From contig NZ_CAJZAG010000001.1 of the NCBI RefSeq assembly GCF_914271485.1, forward strand, positions 806,001 through 870,000: a DNA stretch of 64,000 nucleotides, read 5' to 3'. The position numbers and the translations under genes were made by a program. The notes under the pieces are model-generated. The model saw only the letters and a program-made list of their open reading frames with translations, was not told the origin of the DNA and did no database searches. Origin of the DNA: Cupriavidus pampae (GTDB lineage Bacteria; Pseudomonadota; Gammaproteobacteria; Burkholderiales; Burkholderiaceae). Each line of letters begins with the position of its first letter. The first letter of the stretch is position 1. Below are positions 1-8,490 of this stretch, one piece after another.

Positions 1-290
1 CCGCGCGGCTCGAGGCGTTGGAGCAGTGGGTACAGGGCGAGCTTCAGCCCGACCTGACGCTGCTGTTCGACGTGCCGCTGGAGACCGCGAGCGAACGTCT
101 GGCTGGCGCGCGTTCGCCCGACAAGTTCGAGGCGGAGTCGCGCGCGTTTTTCGAGCGGACCCGCGCCGAGTACCTGCGTCGCGCCGCGCAATCGCCCGGG
201 CGATTCCGCGTGATCGACGCCACGCGCTCGATCGAGGCGATCCGTGACGAGCTTGAGAACATCGTTGCGGAATTTATTGCAACACGTTGA
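1..290 (+). CDS. tmk: Thymidylate kinase, C-terminal part
   Basis: The frame is open from the left edge and ends at 290; only about the last 95 residues are present. The visible part carries the [14 protein letters not shown] strand-helix and the LID-like RSPDKFEAE segment followed by [10 protein letters not shown], as in bacterial dTMP kinases, which phosphorylate dTMP to dTDP in the cytosol for DNA synthesis. The next gene is holB, the usual partner of tmk in proteobacteria. The ATP-binding P-loop lies outside the window and could not be checked. The gap to holB is 101 bases, larger than the overlap often seen for this pair. Confidence 0.9.
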   Translation, partial: ARLEALEQWVQGELQPDLTLLFDVPLETASERLAGARSPDKFEAESRAFFERTRAEYLRRAAQSPGRFRVIDATRSIEAIRDELENIVAEFIATR

Positions 291-323
291 TTTGAAACGC
301 GTATATTGCTGCTGTGATATCAA

Positions 324-350
324 CCTCATGGGTTTGGATAAAACATGAGG
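324..350. repeat. Small inverted repeat between tmk and holB
   Basis: CCTCATG at 324-330 is answered by CATGAGG at 344-350 around a 13-base loop. No T-run follows, so it is not a standard intrinsic terminator. It could be a weak hairpin in the tmk-holB transcript or an operator half-site pair; nothing in the sequence decides this. Confidence 0.3.
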
Positions 351-391
351 AAGTGCTGCTAACCCACTGAACCGCAACGCTTTACATCGCA

Positions 392-1423
392 ATGCTTTAT
401 CCCTGGCAACGAGAAGACTGGCAACGGCTGGCCGCGTTACGCGACCGGCTGCCGCATGCGTTGTTGATGCATGGGCAGCAAGGCATCGGCAAGCGCGACC
501 TCGCCCTGCACTTCGCGCAGGGTCTGCTGTGCGAGGCACCGCGGCCCGACGGGCAGCCGTGCGGCAGCTGTGGCGCGTGCCACTGGTTCAGCCAGGGTAA
601 TCACCCCGATTTCACGGTGGTACGGCCCGAGGCGCTCGAGGGCGGCGCCGAGGGGGATGGCGACACCGAGGCTGGCAGCAAGAAGAAGGCGCCCAGCAAG
701 ATCATTCGCATGGAACAGGTGCGCGCGCTGATCGAGGCGGTGGGCGTCGGCACGCACCGCGCGGGGTTGCGCGTGGTGGTGGTCTATCCGCTCGATGCGC
801 TGCAGACCGAAGGCGCCAACGCGCTGCTGAAGACGCTTGAGGAGCCACCGCCATCAACGGTGTTCCTGCTGGTGACGGATCGGCTCGATCGCGTGCTGCC
901 GACGATCCTGTCGCGTTGCCGCCAGTTTGGCGTGACACGGCCCACCTCGGCGCAGGCGCTGGCGTGGCTCGGCAGCCAGGGCGTGGCCGATGCCGAGGCG
1001 CAGCTCGCGCTGGCCGGCGGCTCGCCGCTGACGGCGCTGCACGCGGCGGAAGCCGAGGAGCAGCCGCTGCAGCGCTGGCTGGTGGGCCAGCTTGGCGCCG
1101 GCGGCGCGTTCGACGCCTTGTCTGCGGCAGATCAATTGCAGAAGCTTCCGGTGCCGGCCGTGCTTGGCATCCTGCAGCGCTGGACGTACGATCTGCTGGC
1201 ATTGCAGCTCGCATCGCAGTCCGATCCGGGCGGGCAGCGGGGCACAAGGTATTTTCCGAAGGAGCGCACCGCGCAGGCGCGCTGCGCGCAGGCCACCGAT
1301 GCGCATCGTCTGCAGGGCTTCGCGGCGCGGCTGGTCGGTCATCGCCGGCATGAGAATCATCCGCTGGCGGCACGTCTGGTCATGGAGTCGGTGTTTCTCG
1401 ACTACCGGCAGCTTTTTCGGTAG
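392..1423 (+). CDS. holB: DNA polymerase III subunit delta'
   Basis: Clamp-loader subunit of the replicative polymerase. The Walker-A-like GQQGIGKR is at residues 28-35, four zinc cysteines follow at 47, 57, 60 and 63, and the family SRC motif (ILSRCRQF) comes after the TLEEPPP stretch. Length 343 is normal. Residues about 83-103 form a Gly/Glu/Lys-rich insertion between the zinc module and the sensor helix region, apparently a flexible loop. The ATG at 392 gives the expected family N-terminus (YPWQREDW). It lies downstream of tmk and upstream of pilZ, the arrangement known from pseudomonads and Burkholderiales. Confidence 0.95.
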   Translation: MLYPWQREDWQRLAALRDRLPHALLMHGQQGIGKRDLALHFAQGLLCEAPRPDGQPCGSCGACHWFSQGNHPDFTVVRPEALEGGAEGDGDTEAGSKKKAPSKIIRMEQVRALIEAVGVGTHRAGLRVVVVYPLDALQTEGANALLKTLEEPPPSTVFLLVTDRLDRVLPTILSRCRQFGVTRPTSAQALAWLGSQGVADAEAQLALAGGSPLTALHAAEAEEQPLQRWLVGQLGAGGAFDALSAADQLQKLPVPAVLGILQRWTYDLLALQLASQSDPGGQRGTRYFPKERTAQARCAQATDAHRLQGFAARLVGHRRHENHPLAARLVMESVFLDYRQLFR

Positions 1424-1448
1424 TTATCTGGTTGTTGATATTTCTATA

Positions 1449-1464
1449 GGCCGCACAAGCGGCC
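1449..1464. repeat. GC hairpin between holB and pilZ
   Basis: GGCCGC and GCGGCC flank a 4-base ACAA loop, a perfect 6-bp stem in the 61-base holB-pilZ gap. There is no T-run after it. It may stabilise or attenuate the transcript; function not shown. Confidence 0.3.
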
Positions 1465-1484
1465 AGCCATAACCTGGGGTCAAT

Positions 1485-1931
1485 ATGAATACAGCAGTCA
1501 CGGGGACGCAGCCGCGTCCTGCTCCCTCGACAGGCGCTGCCACACCGGCGTCCACCGCGGCGACCGGCCCGGCCACCACGCCCATGCCCGCGGGAGCGTC
1601 GCGGCCCAATGTGCTGTCGCTGTCGATCAAGGATCAGGCGGGGCTGTATGCCGCGTATATGCCGTTCCTCTCGCGCGGCGGCATCTTCGTGCCGTCGAAC
1701 CGGCCGTTCCGGCTGGGCGAGCAGGTGTTCCTCGTGCTGTCGCTGCTGGATCGCCAGAAGTTTCAGGTCGCCGGCGAGGTGGCGTGGATCACGCCGGCTG
1801 GCACACCGCTGAAGACCCCGGGCGTGGGCGTGCATCTGCCCGACGACGACAATGGCCGCAACCTGAAGCGCGCGGTCGAGGAAATCCTCGGCAAGGCCAT
1901 CGAGTCGGGCCGGCCCACGCAAACGTTGTAG
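1485..1931 (+). CDS. pilZ: Type IV pilus assembly protein PilZ
   Basis: The core from about residue 41 (PNVLSLSI) to the end matches the PilZ fold, including FLSRGGIFVP at 61-70 and LLDRQKFQVAGEVAWITP. Orthologues next to holB are needed for type IV pilus biogenesis and act through PilB and FimX-like partners. The c-di-GMP-binding RxxxR motif of other PilZ domains is absent here, as is usual for the holB-linked member, so it is probably a protein-interaction adaptor rather than a c-di-GMP receptor. An Ala/Thr/Pro-rich N-terminal extension of about 40 residues precedes the domain. A shorter start inside the extension is possible. Confidence 0.9.
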   Translation: MNTAVTGTQPRPAPSTGAATPASTAATGPATTPMPAGASRPNVLSLSIKDQAGLYAAYMPFLSRGGIFVPSNRPFRLGEQVFLVLSLLDRQKFQVAGEVAWITPAGTPLKTPGVGVHLPDDDNGRNLKRAVEEILGKAIESGRPTQTL

Positions 1932-1967
1932 TAGAACTTCAAGTTTGAACGATAGGTTGCTGTTTTT

Positions 1968-2486
1968 ATGAGTATTTCTGAATTTACGCTGCGCCTGGCG
2001 CAGCGCGAGGACCTGCCCGGTATCGTGGCGATCTACAACAGCACGGTGCCGTCGCGCATGGTGACCGCCGATACCGAGCCGGTGTCGGTGGCTTCGCGCG
2101 AAGCGTGGTTCGACGCCCATCTGCCTGAGCGCCGGCCACTGTGGGTATGCGAGGATGCGGAAGGCCGTATGGCCGGCTGGATCAGCTTTTCGGATTTCTA
2201 CGGCCGGCCGGCGTATGGCGGAACCGCGGAAGTCTCGATCTACCTCGATGAGACGCGTCGCGGCCAGGGGCTGGGTCGGTATCTGCTGGAGCAGGCCATT
2301 GCGCATGCGCCCAAGCTCGGCGTCAGCACGCTGCTCGGCTTTATTTTTGGCCACAACGAACCGAGCCTGCGGTTGTTCGCGCGCTATGGCTTCGAGCGGT
2401 GGGGTTCGCTGCCGCGCGTGGCAGTGCTCGATGGCGTCGAACGCGACCTGATCATCCTGGGCCGCCGGCTTGCGGACCAGGCCTGA
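1968..2486 (+). CDS. GNAT N-acetyltransferase, phosphinothricin/methionine sulfoximine type
   Basis: A full GNAT domain spans the 172 residues. The acetyl-CoA pyrophosphate loop RRGQGLG is at 97-103, preceded by the EVSIYLDE beta strand and followed by the GFIFGHNEPSLRLFARYGFERWG motif B typical of the PAT/MnaT subfamily. Such enzymes acetylate small amines such as methionine sulfoximine or phosphinothricin, but many have unknown substrates. It starts 36 bases after pilZ and ends 16 before tatD, so it probably shares their transcript. In the comparable Pseudomonas cluster pilZ is followed directly by tatD, so this gene looks like an insertion into the conserved order. Confidence 0.85.
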   Translation: MSISEFTLRLAQREDLPGIVAIYNSTVPSRMVTADTEPVSVASREAWFDAHLPERRPLWVCEDAEGRMAGWISFSDFYGRPAYGGTAEVSIYLDETRRGQGLGRYLLEQAIAHAPKLGVSTLLGFIFGHNEPSLRLFARYGFERWGSLPRVAVLDGVERDLIILGRRLADQA

Positions 2487-2502
2487 CCGGAGCCCCTGAG
2501 CC

Positions 2503-3297
2503 ATGTTTGTCGATTCCCACTGCCATATCGATTTCCCCGACTTCGCCGAGCGGCTGCCGCAGTTGCTCCAGAACATGCGCGACAACCACGTCACGCATGC
2601 GCTCTGCATTTCGGTGACGCTCGAAGACTTCCCGCGCGTACTGGCGTTAGCCGAGCAGCATCCGAACCTGTACGCATCGGTCGGGGTCCATCCCGATCAC
2701 GAAGAGGGCGAAGAACCCACGCTCGAACGGCTGGTGACGCTGTCCAACCACCCGCGCGTGGTCGGTACTGGCGAGACCGGTCTCGACTATTACCGGCTCA
2801 ATGGCCGCAGCATCGCGGACATGGAGTGGCAGCGCGAACGGTTCCGCACGCATATCCGTGCCGCGCGGCAGACGCGCAAGCCGTTGATCATCCATACGCG
2901 CTCCTCGGCCGAGGACACGCTGCGCGTGATGGGCGAAGAGAATGCGGGCGAGGTGGGTGGGGTGATGCACTGCTTTACGGAGAGCTGGGACGTCGCGCGC
3001 CAGTCGCTGGACCAGGGCTTTCATATCTCGTTCTCGGGCATCGTCACGTTCAAAAGCGCGGCGGATCTGCAGGAAACCGCGCGCAAGGTGCCGCTGGACC
3101 GCATGCTGATCGAGACCGATTCCCCGTATCTGGCCCCGGTGCCGTATCGCGGCAAGACCAACGAGCCGGCCTGGGTACGCCATGTCGGCGAATTCATCGC
3201 CAACCTGCGCGGCATTCCCGTCGCGCAGCTGGCCGAACAGACGACGGATAATTTTTTCAATCTGTTCAAGCATATAGACAGGAATGCTCATGTTTGA
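2503..3297 (+). CDS. tatD: TatD family metal-dependent DNase
   Basis: Amidohydrolase-fold hydrolase. Metal ligands are visible: HxH at residues 6 and 8 (DSHCHID), Glu91 in GETGLDYY, His131 (IIHTR), His156 (MHCFT) and Asp206 (ETDSPYL). All family signatures are intact and the length of 264 is normal. Characterised TatD/YcfH proteins are 3'-5' exonucleases acting in DNA repair or turnover. It lies 16 bases after the acetyltransferase and overlaps the next gene by eight bases, which suggests translational coupling. Confidence 0.93.
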   Translation: MFVDSHCHIDFPDFAERLPQLLQNMRDNHVTHALCISVTLEDFPRVLALAEQHPNLYASVGVHPDHEEGEEPTLERLVTLSNHPRVVGTGETGLDYYRLNGRSIADMEWQRERFRTHIRAARQTRKPLIIHTRSSAEDTLRVMGEENAGEVGGVMHCFTESWDVARQSLDQGFHISFSGIVTFKSAADLQETARKVPLDRMLIETDSPYLAPVPYRGKTNEPAWVRHVGEFIANLRGIPVAQLAEQTTDNFFNLFKHIDRNAHV

Positions 3298-3985
3298 TGT
3301 CAAGATTGTTCGCCGGGGTTTGGCGATTGCCGCACTGACGCTGGCAGGCTGTGCTGTCGCGACGCCGGCTTCCGACATGCGCAAGGCGGTGGAATTCGAC
3401 GACGCCAATACCGTGCAGAAGCTGATCTCGCGCGGCGTCGATCCGAACCTCGTGGACGATCGCGGCAATCCGATGCTGGTGGTGGCCCTGCGCGAGAAAT
3501 CGAAGAAGGCGGCCGCGGCACTGATCAAGGCCAAGAACATCGACTTCGACAAGACCAATCCGGCTGGCGAGAATGCGCTGATGATGGCGGCGCTGCAGGG
3601 CGACCTCGACTCGATCAAGCTGATGGTCGATGGCGAGGAAGCCGAGATCAACAAGAAGGGCTGGGCGCCGCTGCACTACGCGGCCACCAACGGCCATAAC
3701 GACGTGGTCAAGTACCTCGTCGACCATGCCGCCTATATCGATGCCGAAAGCCCCAATGGCAGCACGCCGCTGATGATGGCGGCGCGTGGCGGCCATATCG
3801 AGACGGTCAAGCTGCTGCTCGACGAAGGCGCGGACATGCGCCTCAAGAATCAGCAGGGCATGAACGTGATCGACTTCGCGCTGCTGTACAACCAGAAGGA
3901 AATCGCGGACGGGCTGCGTTCGCGCTGGATCAAGGTTTACAGCGCGGAGCCGCCCCCGCCGGTCAAGCCGGCAGCGCCGAAATAA
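3290..3985 (+). CDS. Ankyrin-repeat lipoprotein
   Basis: About 231 residues. A hydrophobic signal is followed by the lipobox LAGC, then about five ankyrin repeats (for example GWAPLHYAATNGHNDVVKYLVDH and GSTPLMMAARGGHIETVKLLLDEG) and a proline-rich tail. It is predicted to be a membrane-anchored periplasmic scaffold. The ATG at 3290 is preferred because AGGA ends six bases upstream; an in-frame ATG at 3284 would leave no room for a ribosome site. The start lies inside the tatD stop region, so it is likely co-translated with tatD. No catalytic motif is seen; the binding partner is unknown. Confidence 0.85.
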   Translation: MFDVKIVRRGLAIAALTLAGCAVATPASDMRKAVEFDDANTVQKLISRGVDPNLVDDRGNPMLVVALREKSKKAAAALIKAKNIDFDKTNPAGENALMMAALQGDLDSIKLMVDGEEAEINKKGWAPLHYAATNGHNDVVKYLVDHAAYIDAESPNGSTPLMMAARGGHIETVKLLLDEGADMRLKNQQGMNVIDFALLYNQKEIADGLRSRWIKVYSAEPPPPVKPAAPK

Positions 3986-4009
3986 TCCCCGCTTTCCCTC
4001 GCTTTCGCT

Positions 4010-5323
4010 CTATACGTCGTCGGCCAGTCGTACGCCGGTGAACTGCCAGCGTTGGTGCGGGTAGAAGAAGTTGCGGTAAGTGGCGCGGATATGGGATTCG
4101 GGCGTGACGCACGACCCGCCGCGCAGCACCATCTGGCTGCTCATGAACTTGCCGTTGTATTCCCCGACCGCGCCCGCGCTCGGGCGGAAGCCCGGATACG
4201 GCAGATAGGCACTGCCGGTCCATTCCCACACATCGCCAAACATCTGCCGCAGCACGCCCGCGGTGTTCTGACGATCGGGCAGCGGACGCAGGGCATGGCC
4301 CTCGGCGAAGTTGCCCGTCGGCGGCAGGTTGCGCGCCGCATGTTCCCATTCGGCTTCGGTCGGTAGCCGGCGTTCGGCCCAGCGCGCGAACGCGTCGGCC
4401 TCGAAGAAACTCACGTGGGTGACCGGGCTGTCCGGGTCGACGGGCTGCATGCCGTGCAGCGTCATCTGCCACCACGTGCCTTCCCGCTCCTCCCAATATT
4501 CGGGCCCCTGGATGCCGTGGTCGCAGACCCAGCGCCAGCCGTCCGAGAGCCACAGGCCGGTGCTCTGGTAACCGCCGTCCTCGATGAACTCGAACCACTG
4601 GCGGTTGGTGACGGGGTGCGAGCTCAATTGATACGGTTGCAGCAGGACGTTGTGGCGCGGGCCTTCGCAGTCGAAAGCGAACCCATCGCCGCCGTGGCCG
4701 ATGGCGACCACGCCGCCGGTAAAGCGAATCCATTCGGGCGCGGGGCGCGGGTCGGCGATGACCGGGGCCAGTATCTCGGGGGCGTAAGCCGGGCGCAGCG
4801 GGTTTTGCGCGAACAGATGGAGGATGTCGGTCAGCAGCAATTCCTGATGCTGCTGCTCGTGATGCAGGCCGAGCGTGACCAGCGCGGCTTCTTCATCGGT
4901 CTGCGCGTCGGCGAGCAGCGACAGCATCGCTTCGTCGACGGCTTCGCGATAGGCCAGGATTTCGTCAAGCGAGGGCCGTGTCAGCAGGCCACGTCGCGGG
5001 CGCGGATGGCGCGCGCCGACGGCTTCGTAATAGGAGTTGAAGAGAAAACGGTACTGCGGGTCGACGGGCTCGTAGTCCGGGATGCGCGCCGCCAGCACGA
5101 ATTCCTCGAAGAACCAGGTGGTATGCGCCAGGTGCCATTTGGCGGGGCTCGCATCGTCCATCGATTGCACGGTGGCATCGGCGTCCGACAGATCGGCAAC
5201 CAGCGCCTCGGTGGCCGCGCGCACATGGCGATACTGCGCCACGAGCGTGGGTTCCTGGACGCCGTGATGATGAGCGGTGCGATGAGCGTGTTCGGCCGCG
5301 GCAGGCAGCAGGGCTGAGGTCAT
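4010..5323 (-). CDS. egtB: Ergothioneine biosynthesis protein EgtB (sulfoxide synthase)
   Basis: The N-terminal DinB-like domain has the three-His iron site: a His in the KWHLAHTTWFFEE motif (64 or 67) and HEQQH at 155-159. The C-terminal FGE-sulfatase/lectin-like domain starts near residue 205 (FTGGVVAIGH) and contains RLPTEAEWEHAARN, GDVWEWTGSAY and LRGGSCVTP. The 437-residue length fits. EgtB joins trimethylhistidine to a thiol donor using oxygen and Fe(II). The methyltransferase EgtD, often adjacent, is not in this window: upstream is a divergently regulated azoreductase and downstream the convergent ankyrin gene. The His-rich N-terminus is variable in the family. Confidence 0.9.
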   Translation of the reverse strand: MTSALLPAAAEHAHRTAHHHGVQEPTLVAQYRHVRAATEALVADLSDADATVQSMDDASPAKWHLAHTTWFFEEFVLAARIPDYEPVDPQYRFLFNSYYEAVGARHPRPRRGLLTRPSLDEILAYREAVDEAMLSLLADAQTDEEAALVTLGLHHEQQHQELLLTDILHLFAQNPLRPAYAPEILAPVIADPRPAPEWIRFTGGVVAIGHGGDGFAFDCEGPRHNVLLQPYQLSSHPVTNRQWFEFIEDGGYQSTGLWLSDGWRWVCDHGIQGPEYWEEREGTWWQMTLHGMQPVDPDSPVTHVSFFEADAFARWAERRLPTEAEWEHAARNLPPTGNFAEGHALRPLPDRQNTAGVLRQMFGDVWEWTGSAYLPYPGFRPSAGAVGEYNGKFMSSQMVLRGGSCVTPESHIRATYRNFFYPHQRWQFTGVRLADDV

Positions 5324-5434
5324 GCAGGCTCCCGGGTTTCGGACTGGATTCCGACCATCATAGTCGCGAACGCGACCCCCGGCGAGCGGCGGGAACCCTG
5401 TTGAGGGTGTAGGAGGATGCTGACGTGGTGGTCT

Positions 5435-5459
5435 TTCCCTCTCCCGGCGGGAGAGGGAA
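5435..5459. repeat. CCCTCTCCC palindromic repeat, copy 1
   Basis: TTCCCTCTCCC (5435-5445) and GGGAGAGGGAA (5449-5459) make a perfect 11-bp stem with a GGC loop. It lies between azoR and egtB, both on the minus strand. It has the same core as the elements at 30819, 47531, 51845, 51905 and 51997, so it belongs to a dispersed intergenic palindrome family. It could also act as a transcript-stabilising or rho-linked hairpin for azoR. Confidence 0.65.
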
Positions 5460-5475
5460 GCTTCCGGGCGGAAGA

Positions 5476-6096
5476 TCAGGCGGCGGCGCGGGTGCCGTCG
5501 TTGAGGGCGGCGATGGCCGTGCGGGCGGCGTTCAGGCCGGCTTCGCGGGCTTCGTTGCCCATGGCCAGACCATGTGCGCGGACCACGGTGACTTCGGGCA
5601 CGCCGAGGAAGCGCAGCACGGTGTCGAGCGTGATTTCATGCAGATCCAGTGCGTTCGGGTCCTGACGCACACCGCCGCGCGACGACACCACGATCGCGCG
5701 CTTGGCGTTGGCCAGGCCCACGGGACCGGTTTCGGTGTAGCGGAACGAGCGGCCAGCCTGCGCCACGCGGTCGATCCAGGCCTTGAGCTGGCTCGGAATG
5801 CCGAAGTTGTATTGCGGGGCGCCGACCACGATCACGTCGGCGGCCAGGAATTCGGCCAGCCACGTTTCCGTGCGGTCGAGTTCGGCCTGCTGGGCGGCGG
5901 TCAGGCCGTCCTTGGGGCCGCCGAGCACCGGCAGCAGGTGGTGCGTCAGGTGGGCCGGGGCGTCCTGGTCCAGGTCGCGCACGGTCACGGTGGCGCCGGG
6001 GTTCTTGGCCACGAGGTCGGCCACCACACTGGCGGTCAGGCCACGCGAAACAGAGTTGTCGCCCAGTACGCTCGAGTCGATCTGCAGGATGTTCAT
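5476..6096 (-). CDS. azoR: FMN-dependent NADH-azoreductase
   Basis: Flavodoxin-like fold, 206 residues. Seen are the N-terminal MNILQIDSSVLGDNSVSR (FMN phosphate loop), the APQYNFGIPSQLKAWIDRV segment and SRGG, all typical of AzoR. The enzyme reduces azo compounds and quinones with NADH via FMN in the cytosol. The ATG at 6096 is chosen because GGAG lies eight bases upstream; a GTG three codons earlier would overlap that site. The divergent LysR gene 124 bases away is its probable regulator, the common arrangement for this family. Confidence 0.92.
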   Translation of the reverse strand: MNILQIDSSVLGDNSVSRGLTASVVADLVAKNPGATVTVRDLDQDAPAHLTHHLLPVLGGPKDGLTAAQQAELDRTETWLAEFLAADVIVVGAPQYNFGIPSQLKAWIDRVAQAGRSFRYTETGPVGLANAKRAIVVSSRGGVRQDPNALDLHEITLDTVLRFLGVPEVTVVRAHGLAMGNEAREAGLNAARTAIAALNDGTRAAA

Positions 6097-6180
6097 GTTC
6101 GTCACTCCACATCAAAGGTTGGTTGAGACGAACAATAGCGATTGACCATTGGTAGCGGTAGTGAGGCAAAATGGAAATTA

Positions 6181-6200
6181 TCGTTCTACCAGTGCAACGA
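6181..6200. promoter_or_regulatory. Candidate LysR operator in azoR/LysR gap
   Basis: TCGTT (6181-6185) and AACGA (6196-6200) form a dyad 20 bases before the regulator's ATG in the 124-base divergent region. Spacing is compatible with a LysR-type site. A second short dyad, CAAT-AGCG-ATTG, lies at 6133-6144. Assignment rests on position and symmetry only. Confidence 0.35.
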
Positions 6201-6220
6201 CGGCCTAGCCCAAGACACTC

Positions 6221-7207
6221 ATGCAGGATCTCAACGACCTTTATCTGTTCGCCCAGGTGGTGCAGCACGGCAGTTTCTCCGCCGCCAGCCGTGCCACCGG
6301 GGTGCCCAAGTCGCGCCTGAGCCGGCGCATCGCCCAGCTGGAGAAGGATCTGGGCGTGCAGCTGCTGCGTCGAACCACGCGTCAGGTGCGCGTAACGCCA
6401 CTCGGCGAGGCATTCTTCGAACGGTGCCGCGCCATGCTGGCCGAGGCCGAGGCCGCGCGCGAGATCGTGGAGATGGCGCGCGAGCAGCCATGCGGGCGAT
6501 TGCACGTGACCTGCCCGGTGGTGATCGCGCAGGTGATTCTGGCTCCAGCGATCGGCGGCTTTATGAAGGCCAACCCGGGCATCACGCTCGAGATCGAAGC
6601 GACCAACCGTCGCGTCGACGTGATTGGCGAAAACATCGACCTCGCGCTGCGGGTACGCGATGTGCTCGACGATTCGAGCCTGGCGGTGCGCACGTTCGGC
6701 AAGAGCCAGCTGATGCTGGTGGCCGCGCCCGCGCTGCTGGACAGCATCGGCCGGCCGCGCACGCCGCAGGCGCTCGAGGGGATGCCGGGCGTCGGGCAGA
6801 AACCCCACGAGGGCAAGCACGAGTGGACGCTGTACGGCAAGGGCGGGCAGTCGATGTACGTGGCCTACGAACCGAAGCTGATCAGCGACGAGTTCGCGCT
6901 GCTGCGTGAGGCGTGCCTGGCTGGCATGGGGGTGGCGATGCTGCCGCGCATGTATTGCCGTGACGAGATCGCGCGCGGGGACCTCGAGGTGCTGCTGCCC
7001 GAATGGGATCTGCCGATGGGCGTGCTGCACGCGGTGTTCCCCTCGCGCAAGGGCGTCACGCATGCGCTGCGGCTGTTCCTCGATTTCCTCGGCGAGATCC
7101 TGCCCGAGAACGCGGAGCGCTTCGGCATGTTCAGCGTGCCACCGCCACCGGGCATGCATCGCGCGGTGGCCACGCCGCCGCCCGACTGGCATGTGGCGCC
7201 CGATTAA
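6221..7207 (+). CDS. LysR-family transcriptional regulator
   Basis: 328 residues. The winged helix-turn-helix occupies residues 1-60 (FAQVVQHGSFSAASRATGVPKSRLSRRIAQLE), followed by the periplasmic-binding-protein-like effector domain from about residue 90. It is transcribed divergently from azoR and, by the usual LysR logic, should control azoR in response to an electrophile or quinone-like signal; that is inference from position. A Pro-rich C-terminal tail (VPPPPGMHRA) extends past the normal domain end. Nothing suggests damage. Confidence 0.9.
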   Translation: MQDLNDLYLFAQVVQHGSFSAASRATGVPKSRLSRRIAQLEKDLGVQLLRRTTRQVRVTPLGEAFFERCRAMLAEAEAAREIVEMAREQPCGRLHVTCPVVIAQVILAPAIGGFMKANPGITLEIEATNRRVDVIGENIDLALRVRDVLDDSSLAVRTFGKSQLMLVAAPALLDSIGRPRTPQALEGMPGVGQKPHEGKHEWTLYGKGGQSMYVAYEPKLISDEFALLREACLAGMGVAMLPRMYCRDEIARGDLEVLLPEWDLPMGVLHAVFPSRKGVTHALRLFLDFLGEILPENAERFGMFSVPPPPGMHRAVATPPPDWHVAPD

Positions 7208-7449
7208 GACCGTCCCCGGTCTGGACACCGTACGGGCGCTGCCATCGTTCGTTGCTGCAATCTTTCGTCGCGCCATCGTGCATGGGCGCGGGTATCAGGC
7301 GATACGATGGTTCGCCTGAGCCTTTACCTTCACCCTTTACCTTCCGGTTACCGCGCACTAAGGTACTTGAGCGTGACCGCCCGAGTGGGCGATGGCGCAC
7401 CGGCAGTCTTCTTTCAAGCGGTACCTTTACCTATGAGAAGGGGATGACG
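7208..7449. other. Intergenic region before doxX
   Basis: A 242-base gap without a credible gene. It holds near-repeats of CCTTTACCTTC at about 7320-7345, a related CCTTTACCTA just before the doxX ribosome site, and a short hairpin CGCCC-GAGT-GGGCG at 7378-7391. A frame runs through it from the LysR gene but shows no coding character. The region probably carries the doxX promoter; no clear -35/-10 pair was found. Confidence 0.4.
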
Positions 7450-7863
7450 ATGGCTCGTACGCAAGGCGATCAGGATCTGGGCAAGGCCATTCTGCGCATC
7501 GTGCTGGGCGTGCTGATTCTGCTGCACGGTATCTCCAAGCTGATGGCGGGGCCGGCATTCGTGGTGCAGGTGGTCACGCAGGCGGGTTTGCCGGAGTTCG
7601 TGGCCTACGGGGTGTATATCGGCGAGATCTTCGCGCCATTGCTGCTGATCGTCGGATTGTGGGCGCGGCTGGCGGGACTGATTGTTGCCGCGAACATGCT
7701 GTTCGCATTCGCGCTGGTGCATGCGAAGCAGCTTGGCCAGATGGCGGACTCCGGCGGCTGGGCGCTCGAGCTGCAGGGCATGTACCTGGCGGCCGCGCTC
7801 GCCGTGGCGCTGCTCGGTGCCGGACGGTTCAGCATGGGCGGTCTCGACGGCAAATGGAACTGA
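7450..7863 (+). CDS. DoxX family membrane protein
   Basis: 137 residues with four hydrophobic segments (ILRIVLGVLILLHGISKLM, EIFAPLLLIVGLWARLAGLIVAA region, MLFAFALVH, LAAALAVALLGAG), the DoxX fold. LHGISKL near the first helix is typical. Family members are quinone-linked or sulfur/oxidative-stress membrane proteins; the exact reaction here is unknown. The ATG at 7450 is preferred since AAGGGG ends six bases upstream; ATG at 7444 is also possible. It follows the azoR/LysR pair, consistent with a redox-stress setting. Confidence 0.85.
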   Translation: MARTQGDQDLGKAILRIVLGVLILLHGISKLMAGPAFVVQVVTQAGLPEFVAYGVYIGEIFAPLLLIVGLWARLAGLIVAANMLFAFALVHAKQLGQMADSGGWALELQGMYLAAALAVALLGAGRFSMGGLDGKWN

Positions 7864-7908
7864 AGGACGCTAAGATTTATCAACCACCGCTCTGATTGGA
7901 GTGCCAAC

Positions 7909-8478
7909 ATGCTTGCGCGACTGCTTGCCTGCCTCACCCTGTCCCTGATGCTGGGCGCCTGTGCCACCGGGCCCGATATTCGTACCGACTTCAATCCGAG
8001 TACCAACTTCTCCGCGTATCGCACGTTCGGGTTCGTCGCGCGCCCGGGAACCGATCGGCAGGGCTACGAGAGTCTGACCACGCAGTACCTGAAGACCGCG
8101 GTGACGCGTCAGATGACCGAACGCGGTTACCAGTACCAGCAGGAGTCGCCTGATCTGCTGGTGAACTTCAATGCGCGGCTGCGCCAGCGCATCGTTTCCG
8201 ATCCGGCGCCACTGCCGCCGCCGGGCTATATCGGCTACTACGGCTATCGTGGCGGTCTGTATGGACCGTGGCCCGGGTATGGCTTCTATACCGATACCTA
8301 TACCTTCACCGAGGGCACGCTGAATATCGACCTGGTCGATGCGCGCAAGAACCAGCTGGTATGGGAGGGGATCGCGCGCGGGGCGGCGGAGGATGCCGAT
8401 CCGCAGGCCAATCCGCAGGGGATCGACAAGGTGGTGGCGGAGATCTTTGCGAAATACCCGTTTAGAGCGGGCCAGTAG
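7909..8478 (+). CDS. DUF4136 lipoprotein
   Basis: 189 residues. Signal peptide with lipobox LGAC at residues 15-18, then DFNPSTNFSAYRTFGFV, the usual opening of DUF4136 proteins, a Tyr/Gly-rich loop (YIGYYGYRGGLYGPWPGYGFY) and the closing NIDLVDARKNQLVWEGIARG motif. It is predicted to be anchored to the outer membrane. The domain has no established biochemical role. It ends 12 bases from the convergent EAL gene. Confidence 0.85.
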   Translation: MLARLLACLTLSLMLGACATGPDIRTDFNPSTNFSAYRTFGFVARPGTDRQGYESLTTQYLKTAVTRQMTERGYQYQQESPDLLVNFNARLRQRIVSDPAPLPPPGYIGYYGYRGGLYGPWPGYGFYTDTYTFTEGTLNIDLVDARKNQLVWEGIARGAAEDADPQANPQGIDKVVAEIFAKYPFRAGQ

Positions 8479-8490
8479 TTTTTCTTACCG

